The notes: a model not told the origin generated them from the sequence alone. DNA of 64,000 nt from Pseudomonadota bacterium (GCA_021849295.1 JAJZTA010000003.1:62001-126000); one strand, 5' to 3'. Positions 16,376 to 28,218 are shown, numbered from the stretch's first letter. A program made the numbers and translations.

Positions 16376-18475
16376 ATGGATAATATCCAGATCATCATTA
16401 TCGGATCCGGCGTTCTGGCGCTCGCTTATGGCGTCATCACCGGCATGCAGGTCATGTCGGCCAGCCCGGGCAATGAGCGCATGCGCGAAATCGCGAGCGC
16501 CATTCAGGAAGGCGCAAGCGCATATCTTAATCGTCAATATACCACCATCGCTCTCGTCGGCGCGGTCGTCGCTGCCATCCTCGGCATGACGCTGGGCCAG
16601 CAGGTCGCCATCGGCTTTGTCATCGGCGCGATCCTTTCGGGCGCGGCCGGCTACATCGGCATGAATGTTTCGGTGCGGGCCAACTGCCGCACGGCGGAAG
16701 CGGCACAAAAGGGCATGAAGGAAGCGCTCTCCATTTCCTTCCGCTCCGGCGCCATCACCGGCATGCTGGTCGTGGGCCTCGGGCTGCTCGGTATTTCCGG
16801 ATATTACTTTTACCTTTTGCACGCCGATCCCAATGATACGCGCGCCGTGATCGAAGGCCTCGTTGGCTTGAGCTTTGGCGCTTCGCTGATCTCGATCTTC
16901 GCGCGTCTCGGCGGCGGCATCTTCACCAAGGGCGCCGACGTCGGCGCCGACCTCTGCGGCAAAGTCGAAGCCAACCTGCCGGAAGACGACCCGCGCAACC
17001 CCGCCGTCATCGCCGACAACGTCGGCGACAACGTCGGCGACTGCGCCGGCATGGCGGCCGACTTGTTCGAGACCTATGCCGTGACCGTCGTCGCGACCAT
17101 GCTGATCGCGTCGTCCGTCTTCGTCAGCGGCGCGCAATCCGCCATGATGCACCTGCCGCTGCTGATTGGCGGTCTTTGCATCATCGCTTCCATCATCGGC
17201 ACGTTCTTCGTGCGTCTCGGCTCCTCGCAGAACATCATGGCCGCGCTTTACAAAGGCCTTGCCGTGACCGGTCTTATCTCGATCGGCCTCATCTACTGGG
17301 CGATCGGCAAGGAAGTCGGTTATGGCGCAGCTGTCGGCCTTGCTGTCGGCGGCGGCGTGACTGGCATGCAGCTCTTCTACTGCGCGCTCACCGGCCTCGC
17401 CGTGACGGCGGCGCTGGTGGTGATCACCGAATACTACACGTCGACGGCGTTCCGTCCGGTGAAATCCATCGCGGCGGCTTCTGAAACGGGCCACGGCACC
17501 AACATCATTCAGGGCCTTGCCGTTTCTCTTGAATCGACGGCGCTGCCCGTTCTGGTGATCTGCATCGGCATCTACGTCGCCTACACCCAGGCCGGCCTCT
17601 ACGGCATCGCGCTGGCGGCGACCACCATGCTGGCGCTCGCGGGCATGATCGTCGCCCTCGACGCCTACGGCCCCGTAACGGACAACGCCGGCGGCATCGC
17701 CGAAATGTCCAAGCTGCCCAAGCACGTGCGTGTCGTAACCGACGCGCTCGACGCTGTCGGCAACACGACCAAGGCTGTCACCAAGGGCTATGCGATCGGC
17801 TCCGCCGCGCTGGCCGCGCTGGTGCTGTTCGCGGCGTACACGCAGGAACTGGTGCACTACTTCCCGAAACTGAACGTCACGTTCCCGCTGGATCAGCCGT
17901 TCGTCATCATCGGCCTGTTCCTCGGCGGCCTGCTGCCGTTCCTGTTCGGCGCGATGTGCATGACCGCCGTCGGCCGCGCCGCGGGCTCGATCGTGATCGA
18001 AGTCCGCCGCCAGCTGAAGGAGATCAAAGGCATTCTTGAAGGCAAGACCAAGCCGGAATACGGCACCGCCGTCGATATGCTGACCAAAGCGGCGATTAAA
18101 GAGATGGTTGTTCCGTCTCTGCTGCCGGTGGCGTCTCCCGTCGTGCTGTTCTTCCTCATCTACTGGGTGTCGGGCAGCAAGATGGCAGGCTTCCAGGCCG
18201 TCGGCGCGATGCTGGTCGGCACGATCGTGACGGGTCTCTTCGTCGCCATCTCGATGACCTCGGGCGGCGGCGCATGGGACAACGCCAAGAAGTACATCGA
18301 AGAAGGCCACTTCGGCGGCAAGGGCTCCGAAGCTCACAAGGCCGCCGTGACGGGCGACACCGTCGGCGATCCCTACAAGGACACCGCCGGCCCTGCCGTC
18401 AACCCGCTCATCAAGATCACCAATATTGTGGCGATCCTGCTGGTAGCGGTTGTCGCCAAGCTGTTGGCTCACTAA
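16376..18475 (+). CDS. hppA: Membrane H+-translocating pyrophosphatase
   Basis: This 699-residue, about 16-helix integral membrane protein couples pyrophosphate hydrolysis to proton export. The catalytic signature [20 protein letters not shown] and [19 protein letters not shown] is present, as is the C-terminal [20 protein letters not shown]. The segment [20 protein letters not shown] has Lys where K+-dependent enzymes have Ala, so a K+-independent enzyme is predicted (family knowledge). It stands alone: a strong terminator follows and a 126-base leader precedes it. Confidence 0.97.
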   Translation: MDNIQIIIIGSGVLALAYGVITGMQVMSASPGNERMREIASAIQEGASAYLNRQYTTIALVGAVVAAILGMTLGQQVAIGFVIGAILSGAAGYIGMNVSVRANCRTAEAAQKGMKEALSISFRSGAITGMLVVGLGLLGISGYYFYLLHADPNDTRAVIEGLVGLSFGASLISIFARLGGGIFTKGADVGADLCGKVEANLPEDDPRNPAVIADNVGDNVGDCAGMAADLFETYAVTVVATMLIASSVFVSGAQSAMMHLPLLIGGLCIIASIIGTFFVRLGSSQNIMAALYKGLAVTGLISIGLIYWAIGKEVGYGAAVGLAVGGGVTGMQLFYCALTGLAVTAALVVITEYYTSTAFRPVKSIAAASETGHGTNIIQGLAVSLESTALPVLVICIGIYVAYTQAGLYGIALAATTMLALAGMIVALDAYGPVTDNAGGIAEMSKLPKHVRVVTDALDAVGNTTKAVTKGYAIGSAALAALVLFAAYTQELVHYFPKLNVTFPLDQPFVIIGLFLGGLLPFLFGAMCMTAVGRAAGSIVIEVRRQLKEIKGILEGKTKPEYGTAVDMLTKAAIKEMVVPSLLPVASPVVLFFLIYWVSGSKMAGFQAVGAMLVGTIVTGLFVAISMTSGGGAWDNAKKYIEEGHFGGKGSEAHKAAVTGDTVGDPYKDTAGPAVNPLIKITNIVAILLVAVVAKLLAH

Positions 18476-18492
18476 CAGTCTGGTTTTAAAAC

Positions 18493-18526
18493 AAAAAAAG
18501 CTCTCCGGAAACGGAGAGCTTTTTTT
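18493..18526 (+). terminator. Intrinsic terminator after hppA
   Basis: AGCTCTCCG (18499-18507), GAAA loop (18508-18511), CGGAGAGCT (18512-18520) and a following run of T form a textbook rho-independent terminator; the A run before the stem would let it work in both directions. Confidence 0.95.
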
Positions 18527-18602
18527 GTGCCGGATGATTGACTCAGTGCATTCTATTAACATATAGTTCAACCTCAAATCGTTTCAAAATGGAAGAGACA
18601 AT

Positions 18603-19196
18603 ATGAAACCGCCCTATAAAGAACTCAGGGAAGCCGTGTGCGACAACGATCCCGCCGCCGTCGAAGAGATGATCCAGCGCGGGGCCGACATCACCGAGAC
18701 GGACAACGTCGGAAACTCCCTGCTGATGTGGGCGGCGCAGGGCCGCGAGGACACGGCGCGCACGCTGATCGCGCACGACGCGGACGTCAATCATAAAAAC
18801 GGAGCGGGCTACACGGCGCTGATGTGGGCGTCGACATGGAAGCATACGTCCATTGCCCGTCTGCTGATCGAAAGCGGCGCCGACATCAATGCGCAAAGGG
18901 ACGGCGGAGAAAGCGTGCTGATGATGGCCGCGACTGCGGGCGCGGCGGACATCGTCAAGCTGCTGCTGGAGAAAGGCGTCGATGTCAATGCGCGCAACAA
19001 CCTTGGCCGCACCGTCATGGACGCACTCGATAATGACGGTCGGATCAGCGCGATTGCCATGAAGGACCTCATCAAAAATCACCGCGTCCGCATCGAGACA
19101 GCCGCGCAGAAGGCGGAAAGCGACGATGTTTCCGCGCGTGTGCGGCACCTGAAGCAGCGCGCGCCCAAGGTCAGGCTCAAGGGATTGGGCCTTTAA
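18603..19196 (+). CDS. Ankyrin repeat protein
   Basis: This 197-residue protein has about four ankyrin repeats from residue 5 to 150, visible as repeated blocks such as GNSLLMWAAQGREDTARTLI, GYTALMWASTWKHTSIARLL and ESVLMMAATAGAADIVKLLL, each preceded by DADVN/GADIN-type turns. The C-terminal 45 residues are basic and helical (LKQRAPKVRLKGLGL). There is no signal peptide, so it probably acts in the cytoplasm as a protein-binding scaffold; the partner is unknown. Confidence 0.88.
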   Translation: MKPPYKELREAVCDNDPAAVEEMIQRGADITETDNVGNSLLMWAAQGREDTARTLIAHDADVNHKNGAGYTALMWASTWKHTSIARLLIESGADINAQRDGGESVLMMAATAGAADIVKLLLEKGVDVNARNNLGRTVMDALDNDGRISAIAMKDLIKNHRVRIETAAQKAESDDVSARVRHLKQRAPKVRLKGLGL

Positions 19197-19216
19197 AGGC
19201 CGGTTTTATCTTTCTT

Positions 19217-19600
19217 TCAGGGCGATATTTTTTTCATCGTCAACCGCGTGCTTTCGCTGCCGTGGTCGATCATTCCGCTCAGGACGACCTTGCCGTCCTC
19301 GATTTTGGCGTCGAGGATGGACTTGTATGTGACGATGCCCTTGGTCGGGTTGCCCTGTTCGTCGAGGATGAACATGTCCGCGCCGGCGTGGCTGGGGTCG
19401 ACTGTCGATTCGATCTGGACTTTCCCGTCGCCGATGACGCTGAAGGAGCTTTCCCAGATGCAGCCCTTGCCATCTTTGCGGAAGGTGAGGCCGTTTTTGA
19501 TCACCGTGATGCCGTCGCCGTTGACGACGAACGGGCCGCCCTGACTTGTTTCCGATGTGACCTCGTATTGTCCATCCAGATCTTCAAGCGTTACGGGCAT
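19217..19600 (-). CDS. Small beta-rich protein of unknown function
   Basis: This 127-residue soluble protein has a pattern of short beta strands: LDGQYEVTSETSQGGPFVVN, GLTFRKDGKGCIWESSFSVI, GKVQIESTVDPSHAG and KVVLSGMIDHGSESTRLTMK. It resembles small beta-barrel (lipocalin-like) proteins that measure or bind a ligand, but I cannot name a family. No signal peptide. AGGAGACTGCACG lies just before the ATG on the minus strand. It is convergent with the ankyrin gene and divergent from the SRP RNA gene. Confidence 0.7.
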   Translation of the reverse strand: MPVTLEDLDGQYEVTSETSQGGPFVVNGDGITVIKNGLTFRKDGKGCIWESSFSVIGDGKVQIESTVDPSHAGADMFILDEQGNPTKGIVTYKSILDAKIEDGKVVLSGMIDHGSESTRLTMKKISP

Positions 19601-19683
19601 CGTGCAGTCTCCTGAGGGTAGACGGAATTTATCCGCGATTTCATATAGCTAACGATAAATCGGCCGATTTATCAAGATATCTC

Positions 19684-19712
19684 TTGCCGTTTGCGGAGAA
19701 TCTGACAATACT
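19684..19712 (+). promoter_or_regulatory. Promoter of the SRP RNA gene
   Basis: TTGCCG (19684-19689), 17-base spacer, AATACT (19707-19712). The first base of the predicted RNA stem (19719) lies 35 bases from the -35 start, the expected distance for transcription initiation. Confidence 0.5.
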
Positions 19713-19718
19713 GGGCGC

Positions 19719-19812
19719 GGAAGGCTGGCGGGCGAATGTCTCGCCAATCCGGTCAGGGCCGAAAGGCAGCAGCCGTAACGAGTTTATCCGGGTCGTTCAG
19801 CCTTCCACTTTT
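19719..19812 (+). ncRNA. ffs: Bacterial small signal recognition particle RNA (4.5S RNA)
   Basis: The conserved SRP domain IV is visible at 19751-19774: GGTCAGGGCC, GAAAGGCAGC, AGCC, matching the bacterial pattern GGTCAGG-(tetraloop)-AGCAGCC. The outer stem pairs GGAAGGCTG at 19719-19727 with CAGCCTTCC at 19798-19806. Length of about 95 bases is normal for a small bacterial SRP RNA. This RNA binds Ffh and targets membrane proteins. Location directly upstream of dnaX is the common bacterial arrangement. The exact 3' end is uncertain; CACTTTTCCCC follows the stem. Confidence 0.93.
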
Positions 19813-19869
19813 CCCCTGAATCATGTTAACCTCACCCCCTGTTTTCAAAAAATAGGGCGGCACGGAATC

Positions 19870-21558
19870 ATGGCCAAAAAAACGGCATCGGAGAAGCAGG
19901 ACGTTGCGCCGGAAAAGCCGGCGGAATACCGCGTTCTCGCGCGCAAATACCGTCCGCAGAATTTCAGCGAACTGAAGGGTCAGGACGCGCTGGTGCGCAC
20001 GCTCACCAATGCCATCGAGTCGGGACGGCTCGCCCATGCATTCATGCTGACGGGCGTGCGCGGCGTCGGCAAGACGACGACGGCGCGGATCATCGCCCGC
20101 GCGCTCAACTGCGAAAAAGGCCCGACGGTCAATCCCTGCGGCGTATGCGACCAGTGCCGCGCCATCGCCGAAGACCGCCACGTCGACGTGCTGGAGATGG
20201 ACGCGGCCTCGCGCAACGGCGTCGAGGAAATCCGCGAGATCATCGACTCCGTGCAATATGCGCCGGTCTCCGGCCGTTACAAGATATTCATCCTCGACGA
20301 AGTGCACATGCTCTCCAAGGCGGCGTTCAACGCGCTGCTGAAAACGCTGGAAGAGCCGCCCGAACACGTGAAATTCGTTTTCGCCACCACCGAAATCCGC
20401 AAGGTGCCGGTGACGGTCTTGTCGCGCTGCCAGCGGTTCGATCTCCGCCGCATCGACGCCGATGTGCTGGAAAAATATTTCGGCGAAATTCTGGAGAAGG
20501 AAAAAGTCGAGGCAGAGCAGGACGCCGTTGCGCTCATCGCCCGCGCCGCCGACGGCTCCGCGCGTGACGGCTTGAGCCTGCTCGATCAGGCAATCTCCCG
20601 CGAGCCGGCAAAGATCACCGAAGAGCAGGTACGCGGCATGCTCGGCCTCGTCGACCGCTCCGTCACTCTGGATCTGTTCGAAGCGGTGATGAAAGGCGAC
20701 AGCCCCGCCGCGATGGCCTTGCTCGAAAGCCTTTACAAAAGCGGTGCGGATGCGCTGATGGTGCTGCAGGACCTGCTCGATCTCACCCATTACCTCACCA
20801 AAGTGCGCGTCGCGCCGGACGTCGCCAAAAACGCCGCCCTGCCGGAAGCGGAGCGTGTGCGCGGGCTGGAACTGTCGCAGAGCCTCTCCATTCCGTCGCT
20901 GACACGCACGTGGCAGATGCTGCTCAAGGGCGTGCCGGAAGTGCAGCACGCCTTCAACCCGCAGCTGGCGCTGGAAATGGTGATCATTCGTCTGCTCTAT
21001 GTGTCGGACCAGCCGACGCCGGGCGATATTCTCAAGCAATTGCAGGACGGCTCGGTCGTGAGCGCGGGCGGCGGTGTGCCGTCCGGCGGCGCCGTGCCGC
21101 GGGGCACGACCGTCATGTCGCGCGGCAACAATTTGGCAATGTCGCGTAGCGACGGCGCAGCGGTGGCGGCTGGCCTGCCGCAGGAAACCGTCGCGGGGCC
21201 GGTCGGCAGTTTTGAAGAAGCTGTTGCCCTGTTCGCGCAGCACCGTGAAATGCTTTTGAAAACGCAGATCATGAATTGCGTGCATCTGGTGAAGTTCCAG
21301 CCGGGGCATATCTCCGTGAATTTGGCGGAGGGTGCGCCGTCCGACCTGATCGGCAAAATGTCCGACAAGCTGAGCCAGTGGACGGGACAGCGCTGGATGA
21401 TCAGCATCTCGCAGGAACAGGGCGCTCCGACGCTTTCAGAAGTGCAGCAGAACGCGGCGCAATCGGTCATGGAAGAAGTCAAGGCGCATCCGGCGGTCAG
21501 CGCAGTTCTGGCATCCTTTCCGGGCGCGAAAATCGTGGAAATAAGGGAAAAAAAATAA
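19870..21558 (+). CDS. dnaX: DNA polymerase III subunits gamma/tau
   Basis: This 562-residue clamp-loader ATPase has N-terminal YRVLARKYRPQNFSELKGQD, Walker A GVRGVGKTTTARI, a zinc-binding cluster (C-x8-C-x2-C-x2-C within CEKGPTVNPCGVCDQC), the DEVHMLSK Walker B and the sensor SRC (LSRCQRF). The C-terminal region after about 370 is the variable tau part that contacts polymerase. The ATG at 19870 was chosen because the protein begins there with MAKKTASEK; the frame open from 19684 covers the SRP RNA and is not coding. The stop overlaps the next start by one base (TAATG). Confidence 0.95.
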   Translation: MAKKTASEKQDVAPEKPAEYRVLARKYRPQNFSELKGQDALVRTLTNAIESGRLAHAFMLTGVRGVGKTTTARIIARALNCEKGPTVNPCGVCDQCRAIAEDRHVDVLEMDAASRNGVEEIREIIDSVQYAPVSGRYKIFILDEVHMLSKAAFNALLKTLEEPPEHVKFVFATTEIRKVPVTVLSRCQRFDLRRIDADVLEKYFGEILEKEKVEAEQDAVALIARAADGSARDGLSLLDQAISREPAKITEEQVRGMLGLVDRSVTLDLFEAVMKGDSPAAMALLESLYKSGADALMVLQDLLDLTHYLTKVRVAPDVAKNAALPEAERVRGLELSQSLSIPSLTRTWQMLLKGVPEVQHAFNPQLALEMVIIRLLYVSDQPTPGDILKQLQDGSVVSAGGGVPSGGAVPRGTTVMSRGNNLAMSRSDGAAVAAGLPQETVAGPVGSFEEAVALFAQHREMLLKTQIMNCVHLVKFQPGHISVNLAEGAPSDLIGKMSDKLSQWTGQRWMISISQEQGAPTLSEVQQNAAQSVMEEVKAHPAVSAVLASFPGAKIVEIREKK

Positions 21559-22130
21559 TGGCGTTCGATTACGCGGCGACAGGGCTGCCTGACAAGGCCG
21601 AATGGCGTGCGGCGGCGGACATCTGCCATGCGTGGCTGACGGAGAACATGAGCATGTTCGGGCCGGAGCGCATTGCGCGGTTCATGGATCACCAGCCCGT
21701 GACGGCGGCGAAGCTGATCATGGAAAACTGCGACGACTGGTCGGAGGAATCCGTGACGCTGGCGCTGCTCGGCCCTGCCAAGGAAGCCTTGCTCGACAAG
21801 GACAGCGCCTTCAGCGACCGCGCGAAGGAACTGTTCGAGGCGATGATCGAAAAACGCGAACCCGATGCCGCCATGCAGCGCGACATCACGCGCCTGTTCC
21901 TCGTCGAGGGGCTTTCGACGATGAACGACCAGATGGTCAACCGCAAGAGCATCGATGCGCACCACCAGACGCGCTGGAAAATCCTGCGCGGTTTCGAAAC
22001 CAAATTCGCGACCGTAAAAGGCGAGAACCCCGCGCTGGACAAAATTTTCGAGGCGACGCTCGAGACGTCCCGCGCGACCCTGCAGGAGCTGGACAATGCC
22101 GCCAACAAAAAAAAGAAACCGTCATTATGA
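21558..22130 (+). CDS. Unknown alpha-helical protein coupled to dnaX
   Basis: This 190-residue soluble helical protein starts at the ATG sharing its A with the dnaX stop. Segments such as WRAAADICHAWLTENMSMFG, ERIARFMDHQPVTAAKLIME and RDITRLFLVEGLSTMNDQMV suggest a helical bundle; the tail is Lys-rich (NAANKKKKPSL). In many bacteria dnaX is followed by ybaB and recR; this is neither. No family recognised. The tight overlap implies translational coupling to DnaX. Confidence 0.75.
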   Translation: MAFDYAATGLPDKAEWRAAADICHAWLTENMSMFGPERIARFMDHQPVTAAKLIMENCDDWSEESVTLALLGPAKEALLDKDSAFSDRAKELFEAMIEKREPDAAMQRDITRLFLVEGLSTMNDQMVNRKSIDAHHQTRWKILRGFETKFATVKGENPALDKIFEATLETSRATLQELDNAANKKKKPSL

Positions 22131-22192
22131 ATAGGTGACGCCGTCGTCGAATGCAATATTGACAAGAGAGCATAAAGCGCTACCCTGTTTGC

Positions 22193-22726
22193 ATGGTTAC
22201 AGGCAATCCCCAGTCCGGACAGAACATTTCCAACAACATGTTTTACATGTGGCGGTGCATTATCGCCGTCGCGCACAACCATGCCGACGGACACGTCACG
22301 GACAAGGAGCGCGCCTATTTCGAGGAGCGGTTCAAGAGCCTTGACCGCGCTTACGCGCTGACCGACGAGCAGAAAAAAACCTTCGCCGACGATCTCGAAA
22401 CGCCGCAGAAGGTCTCCGAATTATTGACGCACATCAACGATCCTTCGGTGCGCGGGCAGCTGATTTATTTCTGCGGCCTGCTGGTGCACGTCAACCCGAC
22501 GCCCGACCCGATGGAAGAGGCGATCGTCCAGAAGCTGCACGACGACCAGATGGCCAGCCTCGACATGGACGCCATCCGCAAGCATGTCAACGAGGCCGTC
22601 AATAGCGAAATGTTCCAGTACGATCTGCAGATGAGCAAGCTTCATCCGCAGCACGGCCTGATGGGCGTTCTCGACCACTTCATGACCCGCATGGGCTTCA
22701 GCCTCACCGACAATTACGTCGGCTGA
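22193..22726 (+). CDS. TerB-like helical protein
   Basis: This 177-residue protein contains a region at about 15-110 with the TerB/DjlA-N-like pattern: FYMWRCIIAVAHNHADGHVT followed by DKERAYFEERFK, then QKKTFADDLETPQKVSELLT and RGQLIYFCGLLVHV. TerB-type folds bind metal through acidic residues such as those in ADGHVTDKE. The second half is helical and unassigned. It is cytoplasmic and ends 3 bases before xthA, so the two are probably cotranscribed. Confidence 0.65.
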   Translation: MVTGNPQSGQNISNNMFYMWRCIIAVAHNHADGHVTDKERAYFEERFKSLDRAYALTDEQKKTFADDLETPQKVSELLTHINDPSVRGQLIYFCGLLVHVNPTPDPMEEAIVQKLHDDQMASLDMDAIRKHVNEAVNSEMFQYDLQMSKLHPQHGLMGVLDHFMTRMGFSLTDNYVG

Positions 22727-22729
22727 ACC

Positions 22730-23521
22730 GTGCGCCTCGTCACATGGAACCTCAATTCCGTCCGTCTGCGCATCGGCCTTATCGCCAAACTGGTCGACAG
22801 CAAAAAACCCGATGTCATCTGCATTCAGGAGACGAAGACACGGGACGAATTCTTCCCCGTCGCCGCTTTTGAAGCCAAAGGCTACAAATACCATCATTTC
22901 ACCGGCATGAAGAGCTACAACGGCGTGGCGATTTTCTCCAAGCTGCCGCTCAGCGACAAGCAAATCCACAAGCGCGTCGGCAAGAACGACTGCCGCCACA
23001 TTTCCGCGCGAGTCGCCGGTTTCGAGCTGCACAATCTTTACATTCCGGCCGGCGGCTACGAAGCCGACATGAAGTCGGAAAAGTTCCGTCACAAGCTGGA
23101 TTTCGTCGACGAGCTGGCGAAGTGGTTCCCCAAGGAGCGGTCGGCGCGGGCGAAAATGATCGCGGTCGGAGATTTCAACATCGCGCCGCTCGAGAACGAC
23201 GTCTGGGACCACAAGAAGATGATCGACGTCGTCTCGCACACGCCGGTCGAGGTGGAAAAATTCACCCGCTTTTACAACTCCGTCGACTGGGTCGACGCCA
23301 TCCGCCATTTCGTGCCGGAGGAAAAGAAGCTCTATTCATGGTGGAGCTATCGCGCCGAGGACTGGGATGCCGCCGACAGGGGCAGGCGTCTCGACCATAT
23401 CTGGGTGACCAGGGGGCTCAAACCCGCGCTCAAAAAACAGCAAATTCTGCGCGCCGCGCGCGGCTGGGAGCGTCCGAGCGACCACGCGCCGGTCATTCTT
23501 GATCTGGATGTTTCCGGATAA
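22730..23521 (+). CDS. xthA: Exodeoxyribonuclease III / AP endonuclease
   Basis: This 263-residue Mg2+-dependent AP endonuclease acts in base excision repair. Motifs: [11 protein letters not shown] at the start, IQETKT (catalytic Glu), [42 protein letters not shown] and the terminal [11 protein letters not shown] with the catalytic His. A GTG start at 22730 is used; it lies 3 bases after the previous stop. Length is normal. Confidence 0.96.
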   Translation: MRLVTWNLNSVRLRIGLIAKLVDSKKPDVICIQETKTRDEFFPVAAFEAKGYKYHHFTGMKSYNGVAIFSKLPLSDKQIHKRVGKNDCRHISARVAGFELHNLYIPAGGYEADMKSEKFRHKLDFVDELAKWFPKERSARAKMIAVGDFNIAPLENDVWDHKKMIDVVSHTPVEVEKFTRFYNSVDWVDAIRHFVPEEKKLYSWWSYRAEDWDAADRGRRLDHIWVTRGLKPALKKQQILRAARGWERPSDHAPVILDLDVSG

Positions 23522-23596
23522 CACAAAAGTTTCCCGAAAAAAATTTCATAACGCAGATATAATGTTTCGCGTGCTGATAATATCCGAAAAGCCGTT

Positions 23597-23623
23597 TTGT
23601 CAGCCTGTGCTTTGGCCTATTAT
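23597..23623 (+). promoter_or_regulatory. Possible promoter of acnA
   Basis: TTGTCA (23597-23602), 15-base spacer and TATTAT (23618-23623) precede the acnA ATG by 47 bases. The spacer is short, so it is a tentative call. Confidence 0.4.
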
Positions 23624-23669
23624 ACTGGGGACATTCGAATTGCAGCCAGAAACCCAAGGAGCCTGCCAC

Positions 23670-26351
<2,682 letters not shown>

Positions 26352-26354
26352 TCC

Positions 26355-26954
26355 ATGAAAAAATTCCTCCTCGTTGCGGTTCTTGCGGCGGTGCCTGCGG
26401 TAGCACAGGCGCAGAGCGGCAGCAGCGCGGCGCCTGCGGGCAATGCCTTGCCGTCCTGGATGCAGTATAAAAACCCCTACGTCGGAGAGGAAAACGACAT
26501 ATCCAATCCGCACCGTACGGGCGAAGAGATAGAGACGTGGTCGGAGCAGTCCGCCGCCGATGTGCTGTCGTTTAGTAAAGACAGCTACGAGTGGAAGATG
26601 CGGAGATTCAGGAAATACTTCACTGATTCCGGCTGGACGCAGTATACGGACTATCTGAAAACGTCGCGCATCCTCGACATGGTCAGTTCGGACAAGTACT
26701 CCATCGGCGCGATCGTCGACGAACTGCCGCTGATCATCAACCAGGGGGATGTCGGCGGCGCCTATAACTGGATTTTGCGGATGCCGGTGACGATCAGCTT
26801 CTTCACCAAGGGGGCAACTGGAGCGGAACAAACCGGACCTTCGGCCAAGTTTTATCTTTTCATAGCTGTGACGCGCGTGGCGAACGGCGGCGGCCAGAAC
26901 GGCATCGCCATTTCCAACTGGCGCATGGAAAGTAACGTCAAAAAAGGCGATTAG
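26355..26954 (+). CDS. DotI/IcmL-like secreted protein (orphan)
   Basis: This 199-residue exported protein has signal peptide MKKFLLVAVLAAVPAVAQAQ. The mature region has the pattern of the DotI/IcmL (T4BSS_DotI_IcmL) periplasmic domain: ETWSEQSAADVLSFSKDSYE, RRFRKYFTDSGWTQYTDYLK, SRILDMVSSDKYS and YNWILRMPVTISFF. In type IVB secretion systems DotI is an inner-membrane core protein with a periplasmic domain of this fold. Here the N-terminus is a cleavable signal, not a membrane anchor, and no other dot/icm gene is in the window. It is probably cotranscribed with acnA. The family call rests on pattern recognition. Confidence 0.65.
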   Translation: MKKFLLVAVLAAVPAVAQAQSGSSAAPAGNALPSWMQYKNPYVGEENDISNPHRTGEEIETWSEQSAADVLSFSKDSYEWKMRRFRKYFTDSGWTQYTDYLKTSRILDMVSSDKYSIGAIVDELPLIINQGDVGGAYNWILRMPVTISFFTKGATGAEQTGPSAKFYLFIAVTRVANGGGQNGIAISNWRMESNVKKGD

Positions 26955-27142
26955 GAAGAGGATTTGAAGAGCGCGTCGGCGGCGGCCTTGTGCTTTTCTT
27001 TCCTGGCGATGTCTGTTTCGACGCGGGCGATTTCTTCCTTCAGCTGAAGAATGTATTCTTTCAGTTCCGGCACCGAGAGGTTATCGAGCGGGCGCGGTTT
27101 GGGCTTCTTCGTCTTCGGGTCGAGATCGTCGTCAAAAATCAT
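26951..27142 (-). CDS. DUF1192 family small protein
   Basis: A 63-residue protein: MIFDDDLDPKTKKPKPRPLD, then LSVPELKEYILQLKEEIARV and a Lys/Ala-rich helix. The proline-lysine start followed by LDNLSVPELKEYI is the DUF1192 signature, conserved in alphaproteobacteria with unknown role. AAAGGAAACA before the ATG at 27140-27142 on the minus strand decides the start against the longer frame to 27301. It is divergent from the quinone oxidoreductase, the usual arrangement for this family. Confidence 0.9.
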   Translation of the reverse strand: MIFDDDLDPKTKKPKPRPLDNLSVPELKEYILQLKEEIARVETDIARKEKHKAAADALFKSSS

Positions 27143-27170
27143 CTGTTGTTTCCTTTGGAGCGTATCCTTC

Positions 27171-28121
27171 ATGAAATGTATCGAAATCCGGGGCCAGCGG
27201 CTTGTGATGGCCGAACGCCCTGTCCCTAAACTTAAGGCGGGAGAAGTTCTTGTCAAGGTGCATGCTGCGGGCGTCAACCGGCCCGATATTTTGCAGCGCA
27301 AGGGGCTTTACCCCCCGCCGCCGGGCGCATCCGACATTCCGGGGCTTGAAATCGCGGGCGAAATCGTCAAAGGCGCGGGAAAAGGAAAAAAGGTTATCGC
27401 ACTGGTCGCGGGCGGCGGCTATGCGGAATATTGCGCCGTGCCGGCAAAGCAATGCCTGCCGTTGCCGAAAGGCATGGACTTCATCACCGCCGCAGGCATT
27501 CCCGAGACCTATTTCACGGTCTGGACGAATCTGTTCGACCGTGGCGGGCTTAAAAAAGGCGAAACCGTCCTGATCCACGGCGGCGCCTCAGGCATCGGCA
27601 CCACGGCGATCCAGATCGCCCGCGCGTTCGGTGCAAAGGTCATCGTCACCGCCGGAACGGACAAAAAATGCCGCGCTTGCAAAAAGCTCGGCGCGCAGAC
27701 GACGATCAATTACAGGACCAAGGATTTCGTCGTCGAAACGCTACGTGTGACGAAGAACGCGGGCGTCGATGTCGTTCTGGACATGGTCGGAGGCGATTAT
27801 TTGCCGCGCAATCTCATGGTGTTAAAAGCGGGCGGGCGGCACGTCAGCATCGCCATGCAGCACGGGCGCGTGGCCGAACTCGACATCTTTCAGGTCATGT
27901 CCAAACGTCTGATTTTGACCGGCTCGACGCTCCGGCCGCGCAGCGTGGCCGACAAGGCCGCCATCGCCCAGGCGCTCCACAAGGCCGTCTGGCCGCTTCT
28001 GGGCAAGGGCAGGCTCGGGCCCGTGGTCGACAGGGTCTTTCCGCTCGCAGAGGCGCAGGCGGCGCATGAATACCTTGAATCTGCGGCGCATGTGGGCAAG
28101 GTGATCCTGCAAGCGATTTAA
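27171..28121 (+). CDS. NAD(P)H quinone oxidoreductase (zinc-free MDR family)
   Basis: This 316-residue medium-chain reductase is of the quinone oxidoreductase type. Motifs: HAAGVNRPDILQRKGLYPPP, the substrate-domain IPGLEIAGEIV, the Rossmann motif VLIHGGASGIGTTAIQIARA, VIVTAGTDKKCRACKKLGAQ and VVLDMVGGDYLPRN. No structural zinc cysteine cluster. The ATG at 27171 gives the family-typical start (MKCIEIRGQRLVMAERPVP); the frame from 27051 covers DUF1192 on the other strand. Synteny DUF1192-oxidoreductase-trcR is common in alphaproteobacteria. Confidence 0.93.
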   Translation: MKCIEIRGQRLVMAERPVPKLKAGEVLVKVHAAGVNRPDILQRKGLYPPPPGASDIPGLEIAGEIVKGAGKGKKVIALVAGGGYAEYCAVPAKQCLPLPKGMDFITAAGIPETYFTVWTNLFDRGGLKKGETVLIHGGASGIGTTAIQIARAFGAKVIVTAGTDKKCRACKKLGAQTTINYRTKDFVVETLRVTKNAGVDVVLDMVGGDYLPRNLMVLKAGGRHVSIAMQHGRVAELDIFQVMSKRLILTGSTLRPRSVADKAAIAQALHKAVWPLLGKGRLGPVVDRVFPLAEAQAAHEYLESAAHVGKVILQAI

Positions 28122-28150
28122 TTTAACATATAATTGAGCTCTTTTTTCTC

Positions 28151-28218
28151 TGGACTTTCCAAGCCATTATTATATTATGCCGCAGTATTTCCAAATCGAT
28201 TGAAGCCTATCTCAATCG
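28151..28218 (+). promoter_or_regulatory. trcR promoter and leader hairpin
   Basis: TGGACT (28151-28156), 16-base spacer, TATTAT (28173-28178) form a plausible promoter. The following leader of about 90 bases contains a stem CGATTGA (28197-28203) / TCAATCG (28212-28218) with an 8-base loop. The gap 28122-28277 holds nothing else recognised. Confidence 0.45.

Noticed and set aside
16259-18577. 772-codon open frame on the minus strand across hppA
   Set aside because: Fully antisense to the H+-pyrophosphatase gene, with Asp/His/Arg-rich composition and no recognisable domain.
19684-19869. Extended N-terminus of DnaX
   Set aside because: The stretch codes for the SRP RNA and its promoter; DnaX homology begins only after the ATG at 19870.
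19753-21309. 518-codon minus-strand frame inside dnaX
   Set aside because: Antisense to dnaX and the SRP RNA; composition is that of a shadow frame.
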